Notes: a model not told the origin generated them from the letters alone. A DNA stretch of 64,000 nt from Flammeovirgaceae bacterium UBA1842 (GCA_002338655.1 DDIU01000004.1:1-64000); one strand, 5' to 3'. Shown: positions 1 through 9,163, counted from the first letter of the stretch. Numbers and translations are program-made.

Positions 1-28
1 CAACTCCAATCAGGGATATACATTATAA

Positions 29-1102
29 ATGAAATTAATAGATAAATATATACTTAAGCAGTTTCTAGGGGCCTTTGTCTTTACCGTACTCATTATTGTT
101 TCGGTAATTGTGGTGATTGACCTAACTGAAAAAACCGAAAAATTTGTTGAAGCGGGGCTTTCTGCATATCAGGTATTGGGTTATTATATGGATTTTATTC
201 CATGGATTGCCAATTTTATTACCCCACTGACTGTGTTTATAGCTACAGTATTCGTTACCGCACGTTTGGCCGGTAGAACAGAGATTATTGCTATTTTAAG
301 CAGTGGAGTTTCATTTCCAAGATTGCTTTTTCCTTATCTTTTGGGTTCGGTAATTATCGCTATTGTGAGTTTTGTCCTTACTGGTTGGATTATTCCAAAT
401 TCAAACAAAACAAAAAGGTCATTTGAAATGGAATACTTGAATGGTAAGTACTACTACGATAAAACCAACATTCATATGCAAGTAGCTAAAAACCACTATT
501 TGTATATGCGTAGCTATAATAATCAGTCTAATGTTGGGTACAACTTTACGCTGGAAAGCGTGGATAGCACCAAACTTATTGAAAAATTGTCGGCCTCAAG
601 AATTACATGGGACGAGGAAAAACAAAAATGGAAGCTATCTAACTGGAGCTTGCACACCTTTGATGGGGCAGTAGAGAAAATCACGGAGGGTAATACCATG
701 GATACCACATTGGTTATACATCCAAGTGAATTTGGTAATATGGACGGTAGCTATGAAGGGATGACCATACCTGAACTGAATGCCGAGATTGAAAAACTTA
801 CCCTACGTGGAGCAAGTAACGTGGAGTTTTTTCAGGTAGAAAAATATATTCGATTTACATCGCCTTTTGCCGTTTTGATTTTGACTTTTATGGGAGTGAT
901 CGTTTCGTCACGAAAAAGTAGGGGGGGTACTGGATTTCAAATTGCCTTAGGATTTTTGCTTTCGTTTTTATACATTTTCTTTTTTATAATGAGTAAAAGT
1001 ATAGCCGAAGCAGGCAGTATGCATCCTATCATTTCCGTTTGGATACCCAACATGCTTTTTGGAGGCATTTCTTTGTTAATGTATAAATATGTACCCCGAT
1101 GA
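29..1102 (+). CDS. LptF/LptG family lipopolysaccharide export permease
   Basis: This 357-residue inner-membrane protein has the YjgP/YjgQ layout: membrane helices near residues 12-33, 60-80 and 98-120, a soluble middle part (about 125-265) that would form the periplasmic beta-jellyroll, and three closing helices (about 278-355). In the Lpt system such permeases pair with the LptB ATPase to extract LPS from the inner membrane and pass it to the periplasmic bridge. The N-terminal start (MKLIDKYILKQF) is typical of the family. The stop overlaps the next start (ATGA), so the two genes are probably translationally coupled. The sequence alone does not separate LptF from LptG. No other lpt gene is in the window. 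Confidence 0.9.
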   Translation: MKLIDKYILKQFLGAFVFTVLIIVSVIVVIDLTEKTEKFVEAGLSAYQVLGYYMDFIPWIANFITPLTVFIATVFVTARLAGRTEIIAILSSGVSFPRLLFPYLLGSVIIAIVSFVLTGWIIPNSNKTKRSFEMEYLNGKYYYDKTNIHMQVAKNHYLYMRSYNNQSNVGYNFTLESVDSTKLIEKLSASRITWDEEKQKWKLSNWSLHTFDGAVEKITEGNTMDTTLVIHPSEFGNMDGSYEGMTIPELNAEIEKLTLRGASNVEFFQVEKYIRFTSPFAVLILTFMGVIVSSRKSRGGTGFQIALGFLLSFLYIFFFIMSKSIAEAGSMHPIISVWIPNMLFGGISLLMYKYVPR

Positions 1103-2013
1103 TATCACAAACTACTGATTATCTCAAACTTCATTTTATCGTTTGGATTTGGGGGTTTACGGCTATCTTAGGTATGTTAATTACCATTCCTGCTGTTGAA
1201 ATAGTTTTTTACAGGACATTTATTGCTTTCATCACTCTTGGGGTCATTCTATACTTAAGAAATTCGAATTTCAGAATTGGTAAAAATGATGTATTGAAAA
1301 TATTGGGGACAGGTGTCATAATATCTGGCCATTGGATCCTGTTTTTTGCAGCAGCTAGGGTTTCTACTGTTTCCGTTTGTCTGGCTGGTATTGCCACTTG
1401 TTCATTATGGACAAGCTTTTTAGAGCCTCTTATGAACAAAAAGAAAATAAAGGGTTTTGAAGTGGTGTTGGGTTTGATAGTGATATTTGGCCTTTACGTG
1501 ATTTTTAGATTTGAATTTAATCATGCATTAGGATTGGGGATGGCTATTCTATCTGCTTTTTTAGCCTCGCTTTTTTCCGTTATCAATGGTAAATTCACCC
1601 AACGGCACAATCCGTATATTATTACTTTCTACGAAATGCTCGGAGCATGTTTAGGTACAGTAGCATTCTTTCCGATTTACGCACTTTACTTTGCTAAAGA
1701 TGGCGTATTGAATTTAATACCCACCTCAATGGATTGGGTTTGGTTATTAATACTGGCCATCATCTGTACGGTTTATGCGTTTTCTGTTTCTGTAGAAATA
1801 ATGAAAAGGATATCAGCGTTTGTTGTTAACCTAACAGTAAACCTTGAGCCAGTATATGGGATTATTCTTGCGGTGATCATTTTTGGTGAGAAAGAGCAGA
1901 TGCAGCCTGGGTTTTATCTGGGTACTTTCATCATTTTACTTTCTGTATTGGCCTACCCAGTGCTTAATAAAATGAATAAGAGAAAGCCTCAGCCAGTAGA
2001 TAATTTAAGGTAA
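1099..2013 (+). CDS. EamA/DMT-superfamily transporter
   Basis: This 304-residue, very hydrophobic protein has about ten predicted membrane helices in two halves, the arrangement of EamA (drug/metabolite transporter) permeases. The second half ends with the usual pattern of a helix, a Glu-rich stretch (IIFGEKEQMQ, about residue 262) and a last helix. It overlaps the preceding permease gene by 4 bases. The substrate cannot be predicted, as members export amino acids, sugars or other metabolites. The C-terminus is a short basic tail. A degraded toxin gene follows 1 base after the stop. Confidence 0.85.
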   Translation: MISQTTDYLKLHFIVWIWGFTAILGMLITIPAVEIVFYRTFIAFITLGVILYLRNSNFRIGKNDVLKILGTGVIISGHWILFFAAARVSTVSVCLAGIATCSLWTSFLEPLMNKKKIKGFEVVLGLIVIFGLYVIFRFEFNHALGLGMAILSAFLASLFSVINGKFTQRHNPYIITFYEMLGACLGTVAFFPIYALYFAKDGVLNLIPTSMDWVWLLILAIICTVYAFSVSVEIMKRISAFVVNLTVNLEPVYGIILAVIIFGEKEQMQPGFYLGTFIILLSVLAYPVLNKMNKRKPQPVDNLR

Positions 2014-2014
2014 T

Positions 2015-2286
2015 TTGACGAATCTGTTTTGATCCTTAAGGGATTTGTTTGAAAAAGGTGATAGCTCAAAAATCAATACAACTCTTTTAAGAAAGATTGA
2101 AAATATTTTATCAAGGCTACATGCGTCTAAAAATATTAGGGACATGAGCACACCAAATCTAAACCTTCATCAATTAAAGGGGGAAAGAAAAGGTATTTGG
2201 GCAGTTACTGTCAAAGCAAATTGGAGGATTACGTTTCGATTTATTGATACAGATGCCTTTGACGTTAATTAGAAGATTATCACTAA
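2015..2286 (+). pseudogene. HigB/RelE-type toxin, disrupted at both ends
   Basis: The core reads as a RelE-fold, HigB-like mRNA interferase: an LFEKGD helix start, HQLKGERKGIWAV and NWRITFRF-like (ANWRITFRF) segments, then DTDAFDVN. HigB proteins normally begin about a dozen residues earlier and end in a DYEDYH-type tail. Here an in-frame TGA (2030-2032) cuts the N-terminal part (possible TTG start at 2015), and a TAG at 2270-2272 ends the frame. The missing tail is present one frame over: GAA GAT TAT CAC TAA at 2272-2286 gives E-D-Y-H-stop. One extra base before 2272 would restore it. The remaining open frame is 2045-2272. The antitoxin downstream is intact. Real decay and sequencing error cannot be told apart here. 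Confidence 0.7.
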
Positions 2287-2298
2287 ACAAAATGTATT

Positions 2299-2592
2299 AT
2301 GTACAATCCAGTTCATCCGGGAAGAATAATCAGAGATGATTATTTAGAACCTATAGAATTAACCACGGGGGCACTCGCCAAAGCTCTTGGGGTAACCAGG
2401 CAGACTATGGCCGCTATATTAAATGAAAGATCAGGAGTCAGTCCTGAAATGGCTTTGAGACTTACTGAGGCTTTTGATACTACACCCTTTCTATGGATAA
2501 CCCTTCAGAGAAACTACGATCTTAAACAGGCATCTATGAAGTTTGTGGCCAAGAAAAATGTTACTCGTCTATATTCAAATTCGATAACATAA
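2299..2592 (+). CDS. higA: HigA family XRE-type antitoxin
   Basis: This 97-residue protein has the HigA signature: an N-terminal NPVHPGRIIRDDYLEP segment and a helix-turn-helix at about residues 22-70, with LAKALGVTRQTMAAILN as the recognition region, followed by an FLWITLQRNYDL tail. HigA antitoxins bind the HigB toxin and the operon operator. It lies 12 bases after the tail of the broken higB remnant, in the usual toxin-first order. Because the toxin is disrupted, this may now be an orphan regulator. It converges with ispE on the opposite strand. Confidence 0.88.
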   Translation: MYNPVHPGRIIRDDYLEPIELTTGALAKALGVTRQTMAAILNERSGVSPEMALRLTEAFDTTPFLWITLQRNYDLKQASMKFVAKKNVTRLYSNSIT

Positions 2593-2606
2593 GGGATCAA
2601 TACGTA

Positions 2607-2627
2607 AATTCTTAACGAGAATTATTT
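2607..2627 (+). terminator. Weak hairpin between convergent higA and ispE
   Basis: AATTCT (2607-2612), a five-base loop and AGAATT (2618-2623) form a 6-bp stem followed by ATTTT. It is the only structured element between the two convergent stops. The stem is short and AT-rich, so the call is tentative. Confidence 0.3.
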
Positions 2628-2633
2628 TAACCT

Positions 2634-3428
2634 TTATAATTTTTCAAGCCAAACGGTACCTTTAATAGGCTTAATTTTATCACTAAATATCCCATAAACA
2701 GCAGAGCCTGACCCGGTCATGCTGGCATATTCAGCGCCCATATCGTACAACTGATCCTTTTGTTCTTTTATCACTTTATATTTTGGGAATATTGACGTTT
2801 CAAAATCATTGATAAGATTAGTTTGCCAGTTTTCAATTCCCGAGTTAATGACTTTGGATATTGACTGTTTTTGTTGTTTGGGCACTACACCAGCATAAGC
2901 CTCTTTTGTGCCAATGTGAATTGCGGGATAAACCAACATCAAATATTTGCCTGTCAAATCGATAGTAACTGGTTTAAATAGGTTGCCTGTACCTTCGGCA
3001 ATTACAGGTACGTTCCTAATAAAAAAAGGACAGTCACTCCCAAGCTTACTCGCATAACTCTCCATCTCTAAATCAGTGAGTTTGAGATCAAATAATTGAT
3101 TTAAAGCTTTTATAGTATAGGAAGCATCAGAAGATCCGCCACCCAGTCCGGCACCAATGGGAATGTTTTTATGCAGATGCATTTGCACCGGAGCGATATC
3201 AAAATCATTACGGAGCAATTGAAAGGCCTTCAAACATAAGTTCCCTTCCATATCACCTGGAATTGGAATGCCTGTTGACTTGAAGGATAAATTTTTGGCA
3301 GGCAATATTTCCAGTACATCACAAAAATTGATAGGGTAGAAACAGGAAGAAATGTTATGATAACCATCCTCACGTTTTGAGATAATGTTGAGCCCCAGAT
3401 TGATTTTAGCGTTTGGAAATACTACCAT
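2634..3428 (-). CDS. ispE: 4-diphosphocytidyl-2-C-methyl-D-erythritol kinase
   Basis: IspE phosphorylates the 2-position of CDP-methylerythritol in the non-mevalonate (MEP) isoprenoid pathway, in the cytoplasm. The 264-residue product has the family features: an N-terminal FPNAKINLGL strand, DGYHNI near residue 21, and the GHMP-kinase ATP loop PIGAGLGGGSSD at about residues 90-101. Its length is normal. I chose the ATG at 3428 rather than the in-frame ATG at 3458 because the latter lies inside a rho-independent-type hairpin (3443-3475), and because the family normally begins just before the AKINLGL motif. It follows fabI on the same strand, but the hairpin suggests a separate transcription unit or attenuation. 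Confidence 0.93.
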   Translation of the reverse strand: MVVFPNAKINLGLNIISKREDGYHNISSCFYPINFCDVLEILPAKNLSFKSTGIPIPGDMEGNLCLKAFQLLRNDFDIAPVQMHLHKNIPIGAGLGGGSSDASYTIKALNQLFDLKLTDLEMESYASKLGSDCPFFIRNVPVIAEGTGNLFKPVTIDLTGKYLMLVYPAIHIGTKEAYAGVVPKQQKQSISKVINSGIENWQTNLINDFETSIFPKYKVIKEQKDQLYDMGAEYASMTGSGSAVYGIFSDKIKPIKGTVWLEKL

Positions 3429-3436
3429 AATTGAAA

Positions 3437-3475
3437 TTAAAAAATCCTGAACCAACATTATGCTGATTCAGGATT
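3437..3475 (-). terminator. Rho-independent-type terminator after fabI
   Basis: On the minus strand the 9-bp arms AATCCTGAA and TTCAGGATT (3467-3475 and 3443-3451 in plus coordinates) enclose 15 bases and are followed by a run of T. It sits between the fabI stop and the preferred ispE start, and argues against the upstream ispE start at 3458. Confidence 0.7.
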
Positions 3476-3505
3476 AACTCTTTTATTTAAAAGAAAGCAG
3501 ACAGA

Positions 3506-4318
3506 TTATTTTGTCAGCTCACCAATTATTTCTTCTGTGATGCCTGTTGAAGAGAACCCACCATCATGCATTAAGTTTTGCATTGTCACCATTCTGGTAT
3601 AATCAGAAAACATCATAGTTATGTATTCTGCACAAGCTTCAGAGCTGGCATTCCCCAATGGTGACATTTTATTGGCATAATCAAAAAACACATCAAATCC
3701 ACCAACACCACTACCTGCAGTGGTCATGGTTGGGGATTGCGAGATAGTATTGACCCGTACATTTTTCAGTTTTCCGAATCGCTGTCCATAGCTTCGGGCT
3801 ATCGATTCAAGTACTGATTTGGCCTGTGCCATATCTGAGTAATCTGGGAACACTCGCTGTGCAGCAATGTAGGTAAGGGCTAAAATAGAGCCCCATTCAT
3901 TCATAGCGTCAGTTTTTTCTGCTGTCTGCATTACCTTATGAAAAGAGATGCCTGATATATCCAGGGTCTTCATAAACCAATCATAGTTCAAATCACCATA
4001 TTCTTTACCTTTACGTACGTTTGGGCTCATGCCAATGGAGTGAAGAACGAAATCAAGCTTACCTCCCAATATCTCCATAGACTGTTCGAAAAGGTTGGTA
4101 AGGTCTTCGATAGAAGTAGCATCAGCGGGGATTACTTGCGCATTACACTTCTTGGCAAGTTCATTTATTGCACCCATACGCATGGCTATTGGTGCATTGG
4201 TAAGTACAAAAGTGGCACCTTCTTCATGTGCTTTAAGTGCAGTTTTCCAGGCTATTGATTTCTCATCTAAAGCTCCAAATATGATTCCTTTTTTTCCTTT
4301 TAAAATATTGTTACCCAT
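3506..4318 (-). CDS. fabI: Enoyl-[acyl-carrier-protein] reductase (NADH)
   Basis: FabI reduces the trans-2-enoyl-ACP double bond, the last step of each fatty-acid elongation round. The 270-residue product is an SDR-fold protein with a FabI-type cofactor loop (GALDEKSIAW, about residues 15-24) and the catalytic arrangement Y150...Y160-x6-K167, matching the two tyrosines and lysine of E. coli FabI. SQSPTMTTAGSG (about 195-206) is the substrate-loop region. Its length is typical (about 260-270). A TAATTTTG -7-like box lies 38 bases before the start. A terminator hairpin follows the stop. Confidence 0.95.
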   Translation of the reverse strand: MGNNILKGKKGIIFGALDEKSIAWKTALKAHEEGATFVLTNAPIAMRMGAINELAKKCNAQVIPADATSIEDLTNLFEQSMEILGGKLDFVLHSIGMSPNVRKGKEYGDLNYDWFMKTLDISGISFHKVMQTAEKTDAMNEWGSILALTYIAAQRVFPDYSDMAQAKSVLESIARSYGQRFGKLKNVRVNTISQSPTMTTAGSGVGGFDVFFDYANKMSPLGNASSEACAEYITMMFSDYTRMVTMQNLMHDGGFSSTGITEEIIGELTK

Positions 4319-4355
4319 GATTTGAATTTTAATTCTATGTTAAGCTGCAATATTA

Positions 4356-4363
4356 CAAAATTA
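4356..4363 (-). promoter_or_regulatory. Bacteroidetes-type -7 box upstream of fabI
   Basis: Read on the minus strand this is TAATTTTG, an exact match to the TAnnTTTG box of Bacteroidetes housekeeping promoters. It lies 38 bases before the fabI ATG. No clear -33 TTG was found, so support is the box and its position only. Confidence 0.45.
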
Positions 4364-4383
4364 TTTTTGCCATTTATGGCCCC

Positions 4384-4962
4384 TCATGCCTTCATTGGCT
4401 TCCGTGTAAATTCCGTTAGAAAATCACCAAATTTATTGGTGAACCCTTCAATAGAACGGTCTTGTGAGTCAATTGAAAATAATTCAACTTGCCTGTCCAC
4501 ACAACTTGCAATGAGCACGTAGGAATAAGTGACAGGGATTTCAAGATCAGGACTAACAAAGTCATCTACCTCCACTCGTTTGAATTGGAAATAATCAATG
4601 CTCGAAAAATCAATTCTTTTATATGGGCCAGTAGCACTGTTCATTATATTTATTTGTTTCAACTGCCTTGAAAATAATACCTTGAAGTATTTTTTTGAGT
4701 AGAAACTAAGAAATGGTGTCGCTGTAAATATTAACCCGAGTAATGCCCCACCGATCAATACTGTATTTTCTTCTTGGGCACCCATCACCAAACAATATGT
4801 AACCAATATCACTCCACTTACAGAGAGAAGGCACCGTGAAATAAAGTTATTTGTTGGTGCTCCAATAATGGTCATCTCATTGTCTCCTTTGAACTTAATC
4901 ATAAATTCATGATCCTTAAGAAGTTCATTGAACTCATTCTCTAATAGGTGTCTTTTTTTCAT
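4384..4962 (-). CDS. Hypothetical two-helix membrane protein
   Basis: I do not recognise this 192-residue protein. It has a charged N-terminus (MKKRHLLENEF), two adjacent membrane helices at roughly residues 45-63 and 68-87, and a soluble C-terminal part of about 100 residues that begins with a basic stretch and contains YKRIDFSSIDYFQF. The layout resembles small bacterial proteins with a membrane hairpin and a cytoplasmic PH-like domain, but this is only an impression. It stands alone on the minus strand and diverges from murI across a 144-base intergenic region. Confidence 0.6.
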   Translation of the reverse strand: MKKRHLLENEFNELLKDHEFMIKFKGDNEMTIIGAPTNNFISRCLLSVSGVILVTYCLVMGAQEENTVLIGGALLGLIFTATPFLSFYSKKYFKVLFSRQLKQINIMNSATGPYKRIDFSSIDYFQFKRVEVDDFVSPDLEIPVTYSYVLIASCVDRQVELFSIDSQDRSIEGFTNKFGDFLTEFTRKPMKA

Positions 4963-5053
4963 GAATTTTAAAGCCTAGGACAAAATCAAGAATCCAATAT
5001 AATTAATTATTAAAAAAATAACTATTGGAACTTTCGATCTGATGTTATTTCAA

Positions 5054-5061
5054 TAGTTTTG
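5054..5061 (+). promoter_or_regulatory. Bacteroidetes-type -7 box upstream of murI
   Basis: TAGTTTTG matches TAnnTTTG exactly and lies 45 bases before the preferred murI ATG at 5107. It also overlaps the alternative upstream start at 5059, which supports the later start. A TTG is present at 5025-5027, somewhat far for a -33 element. Confidence 0.4.
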
Positions 5062-5106
5062 GATGCTTTTAAAAGTGAAAATCTTAATAAACTTTTTTTA
5101 ATAAAA

Positions 5107-5907
5107 ATGAACAGCCCAATTGGAGTTTTTGATAGTGGTATTGGTGGACTGACCGTGGCTCACGCTATAAAATCAGCACTTCCGAATGAAACTTTAATAT
5201 ACTTCGGAGATACGGCCCACTTACCTTATGGTGATAAATCAGAGGCGGCTGTACAGGCATATAGTATTAAAATAGCCGATGTGTTGTTAAATAAAGGCTG
5301 TAAGGTGATTGTCATTGCCTGTAACTCTGCCAGTAGTGCAGCCTATGAATTATTAAAGGAATACACTGGTAAAAAAGCCAAGGTAATTAACGTAATTGAT
5401 CCAATGGTTAAATACCTTGAAGAGCACTACGCTAATAAAAAAGTAGGCTTAATAGGTACAAAAAGAACAGTTACCTCAAATGTTTACCATAAAAAAGTAA
5501 AGCAATTAAGAAAGAATATTGAACTGGTTTCATTGGCCACACCACTGTTGGTACCCATGATTGAAGAGGGTTTCTTTAATAATAAAATAAGTCATGAGAT
5601 CATTGAAAAATATTTAAATAATAAGCTGTTTGACAATATTTCTGCGCTAGTTCTTGGGTGTACGCACTACCCATTGGTTAACTCACAAATCACTAAATAC
5701 TTTGGAGGGGAGGTGGATATACTGGACTCTTCCGAAATCACAACTACTTATTTAAAGCAATATTTAATAGAATCGGGGATACTGAATCTGGAAAAAACCG
5801 GTGAAGACCGGTTCATCGTTTCAGATTATACCGAATCCTTTGAAGCTTCGACTAAAATATTCTTTAAAGAAAAAGTTAAGCTGGAGAAGCATCTGCTTTG
5901 GGACTAA
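5107..5907 (+). CDS. murI: Glutamate racemase
   Basis: MurI interconverts L- and D-glutamate to supply D-Glu for peptidoglycan. The 266-residue product shows the IGVFDSGIGGLTV N-terminus, the catalytic cysteine in ACNSAS (C72) and the second cysteine in GCTHYPL (C185), plus YFGDTAHLPYG (about 32-42). I prefer the ATG at 5107 because the family starts right before the FDSGIGG strand, and the longer frame (from 5059) would begin inside a probable promoter. nuoH starts 26 bases after the stop on the same strand, so complex I genes may be read through from murI. That pairing carries no obvious functional logic. Confidence 0.95.
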   Translation: MNSPIGVFDSGIGGLTVAHAIKSALPNETLIYFGDTAHLPYGDKSEAAVQAYSIKIADVLLNKGCKVIVIACNSASSAAYELLKEYTGKKAKVINVIDPMVKYLEEHYANKKVGLIGTKRTVTSNVYHKKVKQLRKNIELVSLATPLLVPMIEEGFFNNKISHEIIEKYLNNKLFDNISALVLGCTHYPLVNSQITKYFGGEVDILDSSEITTTYLKQYLIESGILNLEKTGEDRFIVSDYTESFEASTKIFFKEKVKLEKHLLWD

Positions 5908-5933
5908 TGGTCTTTTGTTTATTAATTTAGAAT

Positions 5934-7061
5934 TTGTCATTTTGGTCTATTAGATTTGAATTGATGTCGACCATATTCTTCTTCCTTCCTTTTTTAATTG
6001 TATTTGTAATGTTGGCAATTTATGCTGAACGCAAGGTGTCGGCATTTATTCAGGATAGGTATGGCCCAATGGAAGTGGGTTATTATGGTATTTTACAATC
6101 TGTAGCTGACTTGATCAAACTGATTCAAAAAGAAGATATTGTACCAAATTCGGCTGATAGGAAGCTGTTTTTAGTAGCTCCGATAGTCATTTTTGTAGTA
6201 ATATTTACTGGGTTTTCAGTAGTTCCGGTTACGTCTGGATGGCATGGTGCAACCATTGAAACCGGAGTGTTTTTTTTAATGGCAATAATTTCCATCGATG
6301 TGATAGGTATAATCATGGCCGGCTGGGCTTCCAACAACAAGTATTCGTTGCTTGGTGCTATCCGGTCAGCAGCGCAAATAATTGCCTATGAAGTGCCACT
6401 AACTTTGAGTATTTTGTGTGCAGTTGTTATTTCCCAAACGCTTGATTTACAGGTCATTAATTATCAACAAGGAATCTGGATCAACCAAGTGGAACCAGAT
6501 GCAGTGAATTACTTATTTGGTATTAAAGCCCTGGGAATTGATGTCACCAATGTAGGTGGAATACTCACTTGGAATGTGATCCGAATGCCATTCTTATTTT
6601 TAGTTTGGGTGATATTCTTTATCTCTTCCCTTGCTGAATGCAACCGGGCCCCATTTGACTTGCCCGAAGCAGAATCCGAACTCGTGGCAGGTTATCATAC
6701 TGAATACTCCGGATTTAGATGGAGTGTTGTAATGCTCGCAGAATATGGCTTGATGCTATTAGTCAGCTTACTGGGCGTTATTTTATTTTTTGGTGGCTGG
6801 AATACGCCATTTCCAAATATCGGGAGCTTTAAATTAGCAATTTGGACTGGTGGGGTTCCCAATGAATTATCGGGACACTTGTTAAGTGAGTTTTGGCTAT
6901 TGTCAAAAACTATGGTTATGATATTTTTGCAAATGTGGGTAAGATGGACTTTCCCTCGGGTAAGGATAGATCAACTAATGACATTGGGGTGGAAATACCT
7001 TACTCCAATGGGTATATTTTTATTAATGTTGTCTGGTATGTGGAGATTGTTAATGATTTGA
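5934..7061 (+). CDS. nuoH: NADH-quinone oxidoreductase subunit H
   Basis: NuoH is the membrane subunit of complex I that forms part of the quinone chamber next to the peripheral arm. The 375-residue product has about eight or nine membrane helices and the conserved loops AERKVSAFIQDRYGP (about residues 28-42), IKLIQKEDIVP and NRAPFDLPEAESELVAGYH (about 240-258). The start is taken as TTG at 5934; an ATG at 5964 (MSTIFFFLP) is a plausible alternative. The genes for subunits A-G are not upstream, where murI lies instead, so the complex I locus is split. A sensor kinase gene follows 16 bases later, before nuoI. Confidence 0.94.
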   Translation: MSFWSIRFELMSTIFFFLPFLIVFVMLAIYAERKVSAFIQDRYGPMEVGYYGILQSVADLIKLIQKEDIVPNSADRKLFLVAPIVIFVVIFTGFSVVPVTSGWHGATIETGVFFLMAIISIDVIGIIMAGWASNNKYSLLGAIRSAAQIIAYEVPLTLSILCAVVISQTLDLQVINYQQGIWINQVEPDAVNYLFGIKALGIDVTNVGGILTWNVIRMPFLFLVWVIFFISSLAECNRAPFDLPEAESELVAGYHTEYSGFRWSVVMLAEYGLMLLVSLLGVILFFGGWNTPFPNIGSFKLAIWTGGVPNELSGHLLSEFWLLSKTMVMIFLQMWVRWTFPRVRIDQLMTLGWKYLTPMGIFLLMLSGMWRLLMI

Positions 7062-7077
7062 TTAATTTAAAAGCTGT

Positions 7078-9108
7078 TTGAAGACTAGATTAAATATATC
7101 GCTTATTTTATTGCTGGTTCTGATTGTACCATTTAAGTTAATGGCTCAGGACAGCATGAAATTAATGAAATTACGGCCAGCTTATGATCAGGCCAGTGAT
7201 TCCATGAAGCTGGAAATACTTTTCAGTGTGATAGGGTCCAGTGAACTGCACAATGTTGATACAGCATTATACCTGGCAAATAAGGCCCTAAAGTTGTCAA
7301 CTGATCTTAAAGATTCATTCAATATAGCCTATTCCCTCCAATCTATTGGCAGGTTTTACAATATAAAAAGCAACCATAAAGAGGCCTTAAGATATGATCT
7401 TGAGTCTTTAAGGATGTATAGATTATTAAATAGTAAGAGAAATGAAGCCACTTTACTCAACTCCATAGGGGAAGATTATTATAACCTTGATCTTTTTAAT
7501 GAAGCCTTTAATTACCATAGACAAAGCCTAGAGAAGTCAATCGAAGCCGATATCCCGCTTTCCGAAGCTATTGCCACGTACAATCTGGGAAGGGTAATGA
7601 TGTCTATGGGGCAAATGGATAAGGCGAAAGAGTACATTGAGAATTCGATGGCATTGAGCGAGAAAATTGATGACAAACAGGGTATTGCCTATTCTCTACA
7701 TGACTTAGCAGAGATTTATTTAGCAAATAAAGATTATGAATTAGCCTTAACACAGTTAGAAAAAGCCTACAAGATCAGTATTGAAACAAAAGAGGATGTG
7801 TTAACTCCACAAATTATCGCCAAACTGGCAAAAACCTATGACCTTAAAGGCGATTATAAAAACGCACAGATACACTATAAAGTAGCCATGAACTTGTATG
7901 AGAAACAAGGTAACTTAAATGGTGTTGGTGACGCCTATTTTGGTATGGGAAACCTCAGTCTTCATCAAGGTAGAAGCAGTGAGGCACAGAAAAACTATGA
8001 GAAATGTCTGGAAGTAGCCGAAAGTATTAATGATAATGAATTGATGATAAAATGCTACTTGGCATTATCGGAACACTATGAGGGTATTGGGAAATACAAG
8101 GAATCCCTCAGTCTCTATAAAAAATATAAACAACTGGAAGACAGTGTTTTTAGTGAAAAGAAGAAGGAACAATTTGCTCAGTTACAAGTTCAATTTGAGA
8201 CTTCAAAAAAAGACATTGAAATTGAACTCTTAAATCAAAAAGAAGAAAAACAAAAAGCAGAGCTTGAAAATGAGGAATTTATAAGGAATATTCTGGTTGT
8301 AATCCTGGCTTTTACTGCTGTACTTCTATATTCCCTTTATAAAAATGGTGAGAAAAGAAAGAAGATAAACGATGTGCTCATTGAGCAGCGCAAAGAAATT
8401 GAGTCTAAAGGGAAAGAGCTATCCAGTCTGTTAGCAATGAAAGACAAATTCTTCTCCATCATTTCCCATGATTTACGATCACCAATCAACGCACTTGTAG
8501 GGGTGCTTGATATTCTTGATGGTGGTAATATGACCCAAAAGGAATTGAAAGACCTGAGCGTCTCTTTAAAAATCAGGCTTGACAATACACGTAAACTATT
8601 GGATACATTACTGGACTGGGCGATGATTCAAATGCACGAGATAAAGATTCAATATGAGCAAATCAATCTGTCGGATCTAGTTGATGGTAATTTGGTATTC
8701 TTCAAAGAAGTGGCCGATAAAAACTTGGAGTTCATTAATACTGTAAGCAAGAGCGATATTGTAAATGCAGATCGTAACATGCTTGATCTCATTATTAGAA
8801 ACCTCATTTCAAATTCAATTAAATTCACTAAAGAAGGTGGACTGGTAGAAGTGTCGTCAGAAAATGGTTCAAATAATGAGGTGATTGTTTCAATAAGGGA
8901 TAATGGTGTTGGGATGTCAACAGAACAAATGGACAAGCTTTTTGATACCACCGAATTATATACAACACGAGGCACAGCCAATGAAAAAGGTACCGGACTT
9001 GGTTTAAGGCTTTGTAAAGAATTTGTAGAGCGTATGGGAGGGAAAATTTGGGTAGAAAGTACAGAAGGAGAGGGAAGTACTTTTAAATTTACTGTCAGCA
9101 AGGCCTGA
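7078..9108 (+). CDS. TPR-repeat sensor histidine kinase
   Basis: This 676-residue protein has a signal sequence ending near FKLMAQ (residue 24), then about seven tetratricopeptide repeats (about 60-370, with motifs such as AIATYNLGRVMMSMGQMDKA), a short coiled coil, one membrane helix (about 402-420), another coiled coil, a HisKA domain with phosphoacceptor H464 in ISHDLRSP, and a HATPase domain with an N box (RNLISNSIKF), a G1 box (DNGVGMS) and a G2 box (GTGLGLRLC). The sensor part is extracytoplasmic. No receiver is fused or adjacent. It is unusual in lying inside the nuo gene run, 16 bases after nuoH and 55 before nuoI. The start is TTG. Its signal is unknown. Confidence 0.88.
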   Translation: MKTRLNISLILLLVLIVPFKLMAQDSMKLMKLRPAYDQASDSMKLEILFSVIGSSELHNVDTALYLANKALKLSTDLKDSFNIAYSLQSIGRFYNIKSNHKEALRYDLESLRMYRLLNSKRNEATLLNSIGEDYYNLDLFNEAFNYHRQSLEKSIEADIPLSEAIATYNLGRVMMSMGQMDKAKEYIENSMALSEKIDDKQGIAYSLHDLAEIYLANKDYELALTQLEKAYKISIETKEDVLTPQIIAKLAKTYDLKGDYKNAQIHYKVAMNLYEKQGNLNGVGDAYFGMGNLSLHQGRSSEAQKNYEKCLEVAESINDNELMIKCYLALSEHYEGIGKYKESLSLYKKYKQLEDSVFSEKKKEQFAQLQVQFETSKKDIEIELLNQKEEKQKAELENEEFIRNILVVILAFTAVLLYSLYKNGEKRKKINDVLIEQRKEIESKGKELSSLLAMKDKFFSIISHDLRSPINALVGVLDILDGGNMTQKELKDLSVSLKIRLDNTRKLLDTLLDWAMIQMHEIKIQYEQINLSDLVDGNLVFFKEVADKNLEFINTVSKSDIVNADRNMLDLIIRNLISNSIKFTKEGGLVEVSSENGSNNEVIVSIRDNGVGMSTEQMDKLFDTTELYTTRGTANEKGTGLGLRLCKEFVERMGGKIWVESTEGEGSTFKFTVSKA

Positions 9109-9163
9109 TCTGCCCAACATTCATTATTTTCACGTCAGCAAAGCCCAAACACTTTGACAGGTT

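Noticed and set aside
9094..9163. Attenuator or riboswitch between the TPR kinase and nuoI
   Set aside because: Only a short direct repeat (GTCAGCAAGGCC, GTCAGCAAAGCC) is visible, with no stable hairpin.
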